DNA of 64,000 nucleotides from Kribbella amoyensis (GCF_007828865.1 NZ_VIVK01000001.1:4836001-4900000); one strand, 5' to 3'. Shown: positions 8,331 through 17,059, counted from the first letter of the stretch. The notes: generated from the letters alone by a model not told the origin. Numbers and translations are program-made.

Positions 8331-9326
8331 ATGACGACACTGACCCCCGTACGGCCACCGGCGCCCGACGTCCCGCTCGGACGCGACCGGCGCCGCCGAA
8401 AGCGGGAACGCCCCGGGATCCGCGGTCTGCGCCGCAGTCTGCGCAGACACTGGACCCTGTACCTGCTGATGGTCCTGCCGCTGATCTGGTTCGCGGTGTT
8501 CAAGTACATCCCGATGTCGAACGCGGTGATCGCGTTCAAGAACTACAACGTGGTCCGCGGGATCTGGGGCAGCGACTGGATCGGGACCAGGAACTTCGAG
8601 CTGTTCTTCGCCAACCCGGTGTTCTGGACCCTGGTGAAGAACACCTTCCTGCTGTCCTTCTACACCGTGCTCGCGAGCTTCCCGATCGCGATCATCCTGG
8701 CGCTGGCGCTGAACGAGATCCGGGTCGGGCTGTTCAAGAAGACGGTCCAGCTGGTGACGTACGCGCCGTACTTCATTTCCACGGTGGTCGTGGTGTCGAT
8801 GACGATCCTGGTGTTGTCGCCACGGCTCGGCATCGTCAACGAGGGCCTCGGGTTCTTCGGGATCCCGGCGATCGACTTCCTCGGCAATCCGGACTACTTC
8901 CGGCACATCTACGTGTGGTCGGAGGTGTGGCAGACAGCCGGGTACTCCGCGGTGATCTACCTCGCCGCCCTGGCCGGGATCGACCCCGCGCTGCACGAGG
9001 CCGCGAAGGTGGACGGGGCCGGCCGGTTGCGCCGGATCTGGCACGTCGACCTGCCTGGGATCATGCCGACCGCGGTGATCATCCTGGTGCTGGCCGTCGG
9101 CAACATCATGGCGATCGGGTTCGAGAAGGCGTTCCTGTTCCAGAACCCGCTGAACCTGAGCCAGGCCGAGATCATCGCCACCTACGTCTACAAGACCGGG
9201 CTGCTGAACGCGGACTTCAGCATGGCGACCGCGGTCGGCCTGTTCAACTCGGTGATCAACCTGTTCCTGCTGCTGTTCGTCAACGTGATCGCCAAGCGGG
9301 TCACGGGGAACGGGCTGTGGTCATGA
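8331..9326 (+). CDS. ABC sugar transporter permease, LplB type
   Basis: This 331-residue integral membrane protein is a binding-protein-dependent sugar permease of the LplB/YtcP-partner type. After a basic cytoplasmic N-terminus of about 40 residues there are about six membrane segments (for example LYLLMVLPLIWFAVF and VVVVSMTILVL). The cytoplasmic EAA loop that contacts the ATPase is EAAKVDGAGRLRRIWHVDLP. It should form a heterodimer with the permease encoded next and import fucosylated or fucose-like oligosaccharides, judged from the adjoining GH95 gene. An AGGAGG-type site precedes the ATG, and the stop overlaps the next start (ATGA). Confidence 0.92.
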   Translation: MTTLTPVRPPAPDVPLGRDRRRRKRERPGIRGLRRSLRRHWTLYLLMVLPLIWFAVFKYIPMSNAVIAFKNYNVVRGIWGSDWIGTRNFELFFANPVFWTLVKNTFLLSFYTVLASFPIAIILALALNEIRVGLFKKTVQLVTYAPYFISTVVVVSMTILVLSPRLGIVNEGLGFFGIPAIDFLGNPDYFRHIYVWSEVWQTAGYSAVIYLAALAGIDPALHEAAKVDGAGRLRRIWHVDLPGIMPTAVIILVLAVGNIMAIGFEKAFLFQNPLNLSQAEIIATYVYKTGLLNADFSMATAVGLFNSVINLFLLLFVNVIAKRVTGNGLWS

Positions 9327-10246
9327 GGGCCGGGGTGCTGGAACGGCGCGCGGCCAAGGCCCGCCGGATCCAGGAGTCGAAGACCGACCGGATCTTCCTG
9401 TTCGGCGTCTACATCCTGCTGATCGGGTTCCTGCTGGTCGTCCTGCTGCCGCTGCTCTACATCGTGGCCAGCTCGTTCAGCAGTCCCGAGGCGGTCTCGG
9501 CCGGCCGGGTGCTGTTCTGGCCGGTGGACTTCTCGCTGCGCGGGTACGAGGCCGTCCTGAGCAACCCGCAGGTGATCCAGGGGTACGGGAACTCCTTGTT
9601 CTACACGGTGGTCGGCACGATCGTGAGTGTCACGCTGACGATCGCGATCGCGTACCCGATGTCGCGCCGGACGCTGGTCGGCCGGAACGTCGTGATGAGC
9701 CTGATCCTGTTCACGATGCTGTTCACCGGCGGCCTGATCCCGACGTACCTGGTGGTCCAGTCGCTCGGCATGCTCGACACCCGGTGGGCGCTGATCGTGC
9801 CGCAGGCGATCGGGGTCTGGCAGGTCATCATCGCCCGCACCTACTTCCGGACCGCGATCCCGGAGGAACTGGTCGAGGCGGCCGAGCTGGACGGCTGCGG
9901 CGATCTGCGGTTCCTCTGGTCGGTGGTGATCCCGCTGGCCAAACCGATGATCGCGGTGGTCGCGCTGATGTACGCGATCCTGCAGTGGAACTCGTACTTC
10001 GACGCGCTGATCTACCTGAAGAACCAGGACCTCTTCCCGCTCCAGCTGGTCCTGCGCAACGTGCTGATCCTGAACACCTACAGCGGTGGCGCGATGGACG
10101 CGTCGGTCGCGTTGCAACGCCAGCAGCTGGCCGACCTGCTCAAGTGCTCGCTGATCGTGGTCTCGAGCCTGCCGGTCCTGCTGATCTACCCGTTCGTCGC
10201 CCGCTACTTCACCAAGGGAATCCTGATCGGCGCCGTCAAGGGCTGA
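9323..10246 (+). CDS. ABC sugar transporter permease, YtcP type
   Basis: This 307-residue permease is the partner of the preceding one (YtcP/LplC type). The first membrane segment follows a short basic N-terminus (FLFGVYILLIGFLLVVLLPL); the EAA loop is EAAELDGCGDLRFLWSVVIPLAKP. The ATG overlaps the upstream stop by 4 bases; a GTG two codons earlier is an alternative. Together the two permeases would form the membrane channel of an oligosaccharide importer. No ATP-binding subunit is encoded nearby, so a shared MsiK-like ATPase elsewhere in the genome is the likely energiser, as for many actinobacterial sugar importers. Confidence 0.92.
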   Translation: MRAGVLERRAAKARRIQESKTDRIFLFGVYILLIGFLLVVLLPLLYIVASSFSSPEAVSAGRVLFWPVDFSLRGYEAVLSNPQVIQGYGNSLFYTVVGTIVSVTLTIAIAYPMSRRTLVGRNVVMSLILFTMLFTGGLIPTYLVVQSLGMLDTRWALIVPQAIGVWQVIIARTYFRTAIPEELVEAAELDGCGDLRFLWSVVIPLAKPMIAVVALMYAILQWNSYFDALIYLKNQDLFPLQLVLRNVLILNTYSGGAMDASVALQRQQLADLLKCSLIVVSSLPVLLIYPFVARYFTKGILIGAVKG

Positions 10247-10280
10247 TCCTCCGCACCGTTTCGACCCCTGTGAGGGACCT

Positions 10281-11962
10281 ATGTCTGTGCACCTCGGAAG
10301 GAAGAAGTCCGCGGCCGTCGCCGGCCTCGGCGTACTCGCCCTCGCGCTGGCCGCCTGTTCCGGCGGATCCGACGCGGCGGACCAGAGCAAACCGCTGCCC
10401 ACCATCACCGGCAACCCGGCCGTCACGCTCGACGTGTTCTCCCAGCAGGGGCCCGACACGGACCTGGCCAAGAACGAGTTCACCCAGAAGATCGGCAAGC
10501 AGTTCAACGTCACCTTCAAATGGCAGACCGCGACCTGGGACGCCGGTCCGGCCAAGGAGAAGCGGCAGATCTCGCTCGCCAGCGGCGACTACCCGGACCT
10601 GTACCTGCTGATCCCGTGGGTCGACCAGTTCACCCAGGCCGATCTGCTCAAGCTGTCCGGCCAGGGCGTCGTGGTCCCGCTGAACAGCTGATCGACCAGT
10701 ACGCGCCGAACATCAAGAAGGCGCTCGACGGCAACCCGGACTTCAAGGCGATGGCGACCGCGCCGGACGGCAAGATCTACGGGATGCCGCAGTGGGTGGA
10801 CTGCTACCACTGCTCCTACCAGGGCAAGCTCTGGATGAACTCGGCCTGGCTGAAGAAGCTCGGCCTGGAGCAGCCGAAGACGACCGAGGACATGCGCACG
10901 GTCCTGCGGGCGTTCAAGACCCAGGACCCGAACGGCAACGGCAAGGCCGACGAGATCCCGATCAGCGCCAACGTCCGGGACTCGCTGATCCCGTACTTCA
11001 TGAACGCCTTCATCTACGACCCGCAGGGCACCAGCGGCAACAACAACTCGACGCTGGTGCTGAAGGACGGCAAGATCGACCTGCAGGCGAACAAGGACGG
11101 CTGGCGCGAGGGCCTGACGTACCTGAACTCGCTCTACAAGGAGGGCCTGATCGACAAGGGCGCCTTCACCCAGAACTCCGACGCGCTGCAGCAGCAGGGC
11201 GACAACGCCGGCACCGTCGTGCTCGGCTCGGCCACCGTCCTGCACCCCGGCATCTTCGTGACGATCGGATCGCCGGACGGCCGGGACAAGCAGTACGACG
11301 CGGTGCCGCCGCTGACCGGGCCGAACGGGTCCGCGTTCACCGGGTACAACTTCCCGAGCGTGCCGGGCGCCACCTTCGTGCTGACCAGCAAGGCGACGCA
11401 GGAGGAGCAGATCCAGGCGATCAAGATGCTCGACTACATCTTCACCCCCGAGGGCGAGATCAACGGCATGTTCGGCACCGAGGGCAAGACCTGGGCCAAG
11501 CCGAAGGCCGGCGAGGTGGCGCTGGACCAGAGCATGAAGCCGCTGTACCGGCAGATCCCGACCAAGGCCGGCGCGACACCGCCGAACGCGTCCTGGGGTC
11601 CGCTCGCGCAGTACAACAACACCGCCGACTTCCGCGCCGCCGAGTCGATCAGCACCGACCTGTACGCGCAGTCCGGCTACGAGCGGCGGCTGTTCGAGGC
11701 GACCAAGCTGTACGACGGCAAGGAGGACAAGGCGCAGGTCTACCCGTACTGGAAGGTGTGGATCGACCCGTCGCTCGGCACCGAGGTGGCGACGCTGCAG
11801 ACGAACATCGAGAACTACGTCCAGCAGAACGCGCTGCAGTTCATCACCGGCTCGAAGGACATCAGCAAGGACTGGGACGCCTACGTGAAGGGGCTGGAGG
11901 GTCTCGGCCTGAAGCGGTACCTGGAGATCCAGCAGACCGCGTACGACAAGGTCCCGAAGTAG
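10281..11962 (+). pseudogene. extracellular solute-binding lipoprotein, apparent frameshift near 10686
   Basis: This is a sugar-binding lipoprotein of the LplA-like family that reads in two frames. The first 136 residues carry a lipoprotein signal (lipobox LAAC, Cys26) and end '...VVVPLNS-stop' at 10691. The homologous continuation, LIDQYAPNIKKAL..., is in another frame from about 10685 and runs without interruption to 11962. Adding one base after the AAC codon at 10683-10685, for example making AACCAGCTG from AACAGCTG, would restore 'PLNQLIDQYAPN' and a 560-residue protein. Both parts have normal high-GC coding bias, so the lesion is recent or a sequencing/assembly error. If real, the importer lacks its own receptor, because the N-terminal fragment alone could not bind a sugar. 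Confidence 0.88.
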
Positions 11963-11965
11963 AGT

Positions 11966-12715
11966 TCAGCCCCTCTTGCGGCTCAGGAAGGCCAGCATCG
12001 CTTCCTGGGCCGCCGGGCTGCCGAAGAGCGCGGCGGAGAGCTCGGCGAGATCCTTGCCACGGGCATCGATGTCGGCGAGCAGCTCGCGGGTGAGCAGCTT
12101 CTTGGTCTCGTGCAGACCTTGCGGCGCGCCCTTCAGCAGGGACTTCAGGACGGCCGCGACGGCGGTGTCGACCTCCTCGTCCGGGACCGCCTGGGTGACC
12201 AGCCCGAGCTCGGCCGCCTTCGCGCCGTCGAAGGTGTCGCCGGTGAGGAAGGTCAGCGCGGCGGCCCGGTCGGTGAGGCGGGGGAGGACCGTCAGCGAGA
12301 TGGTCGCGGCGGCCAGGCCGAGGCGGACCTCGGTGAGAGCGAAGCTGGCGCCGGTCCCGGCGATGCTGATGTCGGCCGCGGCGACGATCCCGATGCCGCC
12401 CGCGCGGACCGGGCCGGTGACCCGGGCGACGACCGGCTTCGGGTTCGCCACGATCGCGCGCTGGACGTCGACCATCCGCTGCGCGCCGACCCCCATGCCG
12501 ACCGTGGTCGCCTCGGACAGGTCCGCGCCGGAGCAGAACACGTCCCCGGCCGACCGGATCACGATCACCCGGGTCGCGTCGTCGGTCCCGGCCGTCTCCA
12601 GATGCGCGAGCAGCTCACCGGTCAGCTGCTGCGACAGCGCGTTCTTGTTGTGCGGCGAGTCCAGCGTGATCGTCGCGACCCCGTCCGCCACCGCGACATG
12701 CACCAGTTCGGTCAT
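11966..12715 (-). CDS. enoyl-CoA hydratase/isomerase (crotonase) family protein
   Basis: This 249-residue protein has the crotonase fold. The CoA/oxyanion-hole stretches are FCSGADLSEA and a VRAGGIGIVAAADI loop. A glutamate equivalent to the first catalytic Glu of enoyl-CoA hydratase is present (FALTEVRLGL). At the place of the second catalytic Glu the sequence reads AALTFLTGD, so Leu replaces Glu. This may not be a true hydratase; other crotonase activities are possible. AGGATGAGG lies just before the chosen ATG; an in-frame ATG 18 bases upstream is the alternative. The gene ends 3 bases from the solute-binding protein gene and is divergent, by 27 bases, from the VOC gene. Confidence 0.87.
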   Translation of the reverse strand: MTELVHVAVADGVATITLDSPHNKNALSQQLTGELLAHLETAGTDDATRVIVIRSAGDVFCSGADLSEATTVGMGVGAQRMVDVQRAIVANPKPVVARVTGPVRAGGIGIVAAADISIAGTGASFALTEVRLGLAAATISLTVLPRLTDRAAALTFLTGDTFDGAKAAELGLVTQAVPDEEVDTAVAAVLKSLLKGAPQGLHETKKLLTRELLADIDARGKDLAELSAALFGSPAAQEAMLAFLSRKRG

Positions 12716-12742
12716 GGCCTCATCCTGCCTCATCGTGGAGAC

Positions 12743-13120
12743 ATGGCACTGCGAACGAAATCTCACTGGTTCGGGGTTGCGCTGGACGCCCCCGACGCCC
12801 GCGAACTCGGCCACTTCTACCAGCGCCTGCTCGGCTGGCAACTGTTCGCCGACGACCCGAACTGGGTGACCCTGGCGCCGAGTAGGGACGCCGGGTACAA
12901 CCTGGCCTTCCAGACCGAGACCAAGTACGTCCGCCCGGTCTGGCCCGCCGAGGACGGCAAGCCGCAGATGGCGATGCACCTCGACCTGCAGGTGGACGAC
13001 CTCGACGAGGCCGTCGCGCACGCGGTCGAGGCGGGTGCCGAGCTGGCCGAGTACCAGCCGCAGGAGAAGGTGCGGGTGATGCTCGACCCGGCCGGGCACC
13101 CGTTCTGCCTCTACCTCTGA
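12743..13120 (+). CDS. VOC (glyoxalase/dioxygenase superfamily) protein
   Basis: This is a 125-residue single-module protein of the vicinal oxygen chelate superfamily. The layout is typical: LGVALDAPDARELGHFYQRLLGWQL-type opening (here beginning WFGVALDA), then a central MAMHLDLQVDDLDEAVAHAVEAGAEL strand-helix unit, and a DPAGHPFCLYL end in which the His is a usual metal-ligand position. The subtype (glyoxalase-like domain) often has no known substrate. Start choice is the ATG that opens directly into the fold; the reading frame is open far upstream, but that sequence is antisense to the crotonase gene. Confidence 0.85.
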   Translation: MALRTKSHWFGVALDAPDARELGHFYQRLLGWQLFADDPNWVTLAPSRDAGYNLAFQTETKYVRPVWPAEDGKPQMAMHLDLQVDDLDEAVAHAVEAGAELAEYQPQEKVRVMLDPAGHPFCLYL

Positions 13121-13123
13121 CGG

Positions 13124-14353
13124 CTACTTCCCGGCGGCGTACTCCCGGCAGAGCTCGCGGGCCAGGTGCTCGATGAACAGGCCGACGTCGGTGACGATGC
13201 CGCGCGCCTGGGACGAGCCACGGTCGGCCAGCTTCGTCACGGTGGCCGGGTTGATGTCGACGCAGCTGAGCGGAACCGAGGCCGGCAGGATGTTGCCGGT
13301 GGCCACCGAGTGGAGCATGGTCGCCGCCATCAGGCAGTACCCGACGCCGGGCAGCTCGGCGCGCATCGCCCGCTGACCGTCGAGGACGTCGGTGTACACG
13401 TCCGGCAGCGGGCCGTCGTCGCGGACCGAGCCGACCAGGACGAAGCGCTTCCCGTTCCGGACCAGCGCGTGCATCACCCCGGAGGTGAGCACGCCCTGCT
13501 CGACGGCGGCCGCGATCGACCCTGCCTTGCGGATCGTGTTGATCGCCCGGATGTGGTGCTCGTGCCCGTGCTCGACCCCGCGGCCACGGGACAGGTCCAC
13601 GCCCAGCGAGGTGCCGTACAACGAGGACTCGATGTCGTGCGTGGCCAGTGCGTTCCCGGCGAACAGCACGTCGACGAAACCGGCCTCGACCAGCGCGACC
13701 ATGGCCGGCGCGGCCCCGGTGTGCACGATGCCGGGACCGCCGACCCAGAGCACCTTCTGGCCGTTCGCCTTGGCCTCGCGCATCCCGTCGGCGACCTGCA
13801 TCACCAGCACCCGCTGCGGCTTCTCGCTGGACACGTCCGACTCCATGAAGCCGAACGACTCCTCGGTGTTCGCGACGATCGGCGGCGTCACCCGGACGCC
13901 CTGGGCGCTGGAGATGATCCGCATCCCCGCCTTCACGTCCGACATCGGGATGGTCCGCACCGCATCACCCTCGACCACCAGCCCGCAGTCCATCTCCGGG
14001 TTCCGCACCTGCACCCAGCGACCGCCGAGCCGCACGCTGGTCGGCAGGTTCGTGGTCGAGTAGAACCCGTCCGGGAAGACCCCGTCCTGGGTCACCTCGG
14101 AGATCTCCGGCGTGCCGGGATGGACCAGGTTCGCGCCCTTGGTCTGGATCCGCATCAGCAGCCGCTGCAGGGACTCCTCGTCCTCGGCGCCGACGGTCAT
14201 CCGGACCGTGGACGGATCGTCCTTGTCGTAGCCCAGGTCGAACTTGTCCAGCGTGTACTCGCCGCCGTAGCCGCGGATGTCGTCCAGCACCCGGGACAGT
14301 AGCCCGGAGTCCATCAGATGGCCGGTGATCTCGACGGTCTCGGTGACCTGCAC
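13124..14353 (-). CDS. TIGR00300 / LOR-SDH family protein, probable ornithine cyclodeaminase-type enzyme
   Basis: This 409-residue protein matches the TIGR00300 (LOR/SDH region) family: N-terminal TVEITGHLMDSGLLSRVLD, the middle NPEMDCGLVV and a C-terminal nucleotide-binding-like region (VLWVGGPGIVHTGAAPAMVALVEAGFVDVLFAGNALA). Characterised relatives act in arginine/ornithine breakdown: an archaeal ornithine cyclodeaminase, and the C-terminal domain of cyanobacterial AgrE that converts ornithine to proline. By family it would convert L-ornithine to L-proline and ammonia; this is inference. The GTG start has GGGAGG 5 bases upstream. A palindrome matching a FadR-type operator lies 20-37 bases before the start. 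It ends 3 bases from the convergent VOC gene. Confidence 0.8.
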   Translation of the reverse strand: MQVTETVEITGHLMDSGLLSRVLDDIRGYGGEYTLDKFDLGYDKDDPSTVRMTVGAEDEESLQRLLMRIQTKGANLVHPGTPEISEVTQDGVFPDGFYSTTNLPTSVRLGGRWVQVRNPEMDCGLVVEGDAVRTIPMSDVKAGMRIISSAQGVRVTPPIVANTEESFGFMESDVSSEKPQRVLVMQVADGMREAKANGQKVLWVGGPGIVHTGAAPAMVALVEAGFVDVLFAGNALATHDIESSLYGTSLGVDLSRGRGVEHGHEHHIRAINTIRKAGSIAAAVEQGVLTSGVMHALVRNGKRFVLVGSVRDDGPLPDVYTDVLDGQRAMRAELPGVGYCLMAATMLHSVATGNILPASVPLSCVDINPATVTKLADRGSSQARGIVTDVGLFIEHLARELCREYAAGK

Positions 14354-14372
14354 GGGGACCTCCCTCGGAGTT

Positions 14373-14390
14373 CGTCGGATTGTCCGACGA
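14373..14390 (-). promoter_or_regulatory. FadR/GntR-type operator candidate upstream of the TIGR00300 gene
   Basis: A perfect inverted repeat CGTCGGA-TTG-TCCGACG occupies 14373-14389. Within it, TTGTCCGACGA at 14380-14390 fits the FadR-subfamily consensus TNGTNNNACNA exactly, and the core is near-symmetric on the other strand. It sits immediately upstream of the ribosome site of the leftward TIGR00300 gene, where a repressor would block transcription. The cognate regulator is unknown. Confidence 0.5.
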
Positions 14391-14403
14391 TCCGCACTGT
14401 AAC

Positions 14404-15204
14404 TCAGACGACCGCACCGTCGTCGGGCGTGTCGTCCGGGGGCAGCCGGTCCTTCATCCGGATCACCAGGGTGAGGAAGCCGGCGATGAACCCGACCACG
14501 CCGAGCAGCTGGATCCGGCTGGTGCCGAAGTCGAAGACGGCCGCCACGATCAGCAGCAGCGGGCCACCGAGCAGCCCGAGCCAGGCGGCCCGGGTGATCC
14601 AGTCCAGCCGCGGGCCGCGGGTCGGCTCCGGCGGGACGTAGTGGTCATGCGGGTCGTCGGTCCTGCGGGCCGGCGGCTCCTCCGGCGGGTCCTCGTCGGC
14701 GTCGCCGACGATCAGCCCGGCGGGGACGTCGATCAGCGGTTCGTACGAGTCGTCGTCGACGTCCTCGCTGGCCGGCCACCGGGGGACCGGCGGCGTGTCG
14801 TGGCCGGGCGCGGACGGCGCGTTGAACTGCTCGACCAGCGACGCCCACTCGGCGTCCTCGGTACTGCGGTCGATCACGCCGCGGGCCGCCTCGACCGACT
14901 CGGCGTCGACGAAGATCTCCTCGAACCCGGCGGGGATCTTCTTCTCCGGCGCCTCGGTCTTCTTGTCCGGGGCCTCGGCCGGCGCCTCCGCCTGCCCCTC
15001 GCCGGTGGCCGGCTGGTCCGCGGGGTCGCCGCTGTCGGCCTGGTCCGGTGCGGCCGGGTCGCCGGTCGCCTCCGCCTCACCGGGCGGACCGCAGTACGCG
15101 GCGATGCCCGATTCGGCGAGCGCGGTCAGCACCGGCTCGGTGACGAGCGGGTCGATGCCGCCCATCGACGTGTACGCCGCGGCGGTGAGTCCGTTGTCAC
15201 GCAT
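14404..15204 (-). CDS. hypothetical acidic protein with two C-terminal membrane segments
   Basis: This is a 266-residue protein that I cannot assign. The first about 45 residues look folded (PVLTALAESGIAAYCGPPGE resembles short domains found ahead of linkers in actinobacterial membrane proteins). Residues about 45-190 are a low-complexity Ala/Pro/Asp/Glu linker. The last about 70 residues hold two hydrophobic segments (AWLGLLGGPLLLIVAAVF and LLGVVGFIAGFLTLVI) with short charged ends, resembling the small DUF308-like tails common in Propionibacteriales. The start overlaps the end of the upstream esterase gene by 8 bases, so they are likely co-transcribed, esterase first. Confidence 0.75.
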   Translation of the reverse strand: MRDNGLTAAAYTSMGGIDPLVTEPVLTALAESGIAAYCGPPGEAEATGDPAAPDQADSGDPADQPATGEGQAEAPAEAPDKKTEAPEKKIPAGFEEIFVDAESVEAARGVIDRSTEDAEWASLVEQFNAPSAPGHDTPPVPRWPASEDVDDDSYEPLIDVPAGLIVGDADEDPPEEPPARRTDDPHDHYVPPEPTRGPRLDWITRAAWLGLLGGPLLLIVAAVFDFGTSRIQLLGVVGFIAGFLTLVIRMKDRLPPDDTPDDGAVV

Positions 15205-15961
15205 CGGCGGCGATCCGTCGCACGAAGGCGGTCGAGTCCGCGAAGATCCGCGGTGCGTCGTTGTCCAGAGTGGCCACGTGGTAGCTGTCCTCGAGCAGGG
15301 TCTCGGTCACGTCGCGGGACGAGATCCGGGCCAGCACCGTCCGGCCCGAACTCGGCTCCACCACGTGATCGACAGTACTGCGGAACAGCAGCACCGGCTG
15401 CGTCACCTTGGCCAGATCCTCCCGGGTGACCTTCCACAGCTGTGACAGCGAGTACAGCGCGCGCAGCGGCATCCGGTCGTACGCGCCCTCGTCGACGCCC
15501 GGCTTCTTGATGTCGTTCGAGATGCCCGGGAACGACGGGACGACCCGCTGCAGCGCCGGCAGCAGGGCCAGCCGCTTGTCGTCGGTCTGCACCGACGGGT
15601 TGACAAGAATCACACCCGCCACGTCCGCACCGTGCTCCTCTGCCAGCCGCAGCACCAGGCAGCCGCCCATCGACAGACCGGCCAGCACCACCCGGTCGTG
15701 CTCCTTGCGAAGCCGCTCCAGCTCGTTGTCGAGCACGGCGTACCAGTCCTGCCAGCGGGTGTTGTTCGCCTCCCGCCAGTGCGTACCGTGCCCGGGCAGC
15801 CGCGGCACCGACACGCCGAAGCCTTCGGCGGCCAGGTGCTCCGCGAACGGGCGCATCGACTTCGGCGATCCGGTGAAGCCGTGGCTCAGCAGCACTCCGG
15901 TGGCGGCCTCCGGGCCGCTCCCGGGACTGCGGAACTCCTCCGCGTGGGCTTGCACTGGCAC
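15197..15961 (-). CDS. alpha/beta hydrolase, carboxylesterase/monoacylglycerol lipase type
   Basis: This 254-residue alpha/beta hydrolase resembles the Est30/thermophilic carboxylesterase group. The oxyanion loop is LLSHGFTGSPKSM, the nucleophile elbow GLSMGG (Ser), the acid Asp in STVDHVV and the catalytic His in EDSYHVATLDND. It would hydrolyse short- or medium-chain acyl esters or monoacylglycerols in the cytoplasm; no signal peptide is present. The GTG start has GAGGAG 7 bases upstream. It is followed by the acidic membrane protein gene (8-base overlap) and is divergent from the acyltransferase gene, so a lipid-related role is plausible. Confidence 0.9.
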   Translation of the reverse strand: MPVQAHAEEFRSPGSGPEAATGVLLSHGFTGSPKSMRPFAEHLAAEGFGVSVPRLPGHGTHWREANNTRWQDWYAVLDNELERLRKEHDRVVLAGLSMGGCLVLRLAEEHGADVAGVILVNPSVQTDDKRLALLPALQRVVPSFPGISNDIKKPGVDEGAYDRMPLRALYSLSQLWKVTREDLAKVTQPVLLFRSTVDHVVEPSSGRTVLARISSRDVTETLLEDSYHVATLDNDAPRIFADSTAFVRRIAADA

Positions 15962-16253
15962 AGGTCACTCCTCGGCAGTGAAACTCGGTTCCCGAGAGGC
16001 CATGGTCGCAGCCCGGGGCCGCCTCGCCCAGCCCCGCTCGGGTGTCGCCGGTCCCGGAGTGATCGAGGTCGCACCGGGTCCGGAACCCAGTCTGCAACCA
16101 CAGTTCAACACAGAGTGCAACCCCAGAATCCCTGGCGGTGACATTGCCTGAGGAGGAAGCTGGAACGTAGTGTCCTCCCTCGGCGGTGCGGATGGCCTGT
16201 GGACTACCGCTGTTGGACACTGGATGTCAGCCCGAACGGCGGAGGTGAAGGGC

Positions 16254-17024
16254 GTGCTGTACCTGTTCCTCAGACGGTTTTTCGTCGCCCCGATCGTGAA
16301 GCTCCTGTTCCACCCCAAGGTGACGGGGCTGGAGAACATCCCGAGTGAGGGCCCGGCGCTGCTGGTGAGCAACCACCTCGCGTTCTGCGATTCGATCTTC
16401 CTGCCGGTGGCCGTGCCCCGGCAGATCGTCTTCCCGGCCAAGTCGGAGTACTTCACCGCACCCGGTCTGAAGGGCAAGCTGGTCGCCACCTTCTTCCGGT
16501 CCGTCGGGCAGATCCCGATCGACCGGTCCGGTGGCCGCGCCTCGCTGGCCGCGCTGAACACCGGCCTGGAGATCCTGGACAAGGGCGAGCTGTTCGGGAT
16601 CTACCCCGAGGGCACCCGCTCACCGGACGGCCGGCTGTACAAGGGCAAGACCGGTGTGGCCCGGATGGCGATCGTGGCCGGCGTCCCGGTCATCCCGGTC
16701 GCGATGATCGACACCGAGAAGCTGCAGCCGCCCGGCACGCTCTGGCCGCAGTGGCTGATCCGCGAGCCCGGTCGCCGGCTGCCGCGGCTGGTCCGCCCGG
16801 GCGTGGCGATCGGCAAGCCGCTGGACTTCTCCCGGTACGAGGGCATGGAGAAGGACCGGTTCGTGCTCCGCTCGGTCACCGACGAGATCATGTACGCGAT
16901 GATGGAGCTGTCCGGCCAGGAGTACGTCGACATGTACGCCGAGAAGGCCAAGGACCTGATCAAGGCCGGCGAGAAGGTCGACGACCACCTCAAGCCGCGA
17001 CTCGACGACACCAAGGCCTCCTGA
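16254..17024 (+). CDS. 1-acyl-sn-glycerol-3-phosphate acyltransferase (PlsC-like)
   Basis: This 256-residue membrane-associated acyltransferase carries the PlsC signature: NHLAFCD (HX4D catalytic motif), IPIDRSGG, and YPEGTRSPDG (substrate-binding block), followed by GVPVIPVAM. It would transfer an acyl group to lysophosphatidic acid in phospholipid synthesis. The N-terminus is hydrophobic (VLYLFLRRFFVAPIVKLLF), fitting a membrane-surface enzyme. The GTG start is chosen because GGAGG lies 8 bases before it; a GTG-type start 84 bases upstream is possible but lacks such a site. The 292 bases between this start and the divergent esterase hold no other gene that I can support. Confidence 0.93.
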   Translation: MLYLFLRRFFVAPIVKLLFHPKVTGLENIPSEGPALLVSNHLAFCDSIFLPVAVPRQIVFPAKSEYFTAPGLKGKLVATFFRSVGQIPIDRSGGRASLAALNTGLEILDKGELFGIYPEGTRSPDGRLYKGKTGVARMAIVAGVPVIPVAMIDTEKLQPPGTLWPQWLIREPGRRLPRLVRPGVAIGKPLDFSRYEGMEKDRFVLRSVTDEIMYAMMELSGQEYVDMYAEKAKDLIKAGEKVDDHLKPRLDDTKAS

Positions 17025-17059
17025 CCCCGAACTCCGCGCCGCCGGGTGAGGATGGGCGG

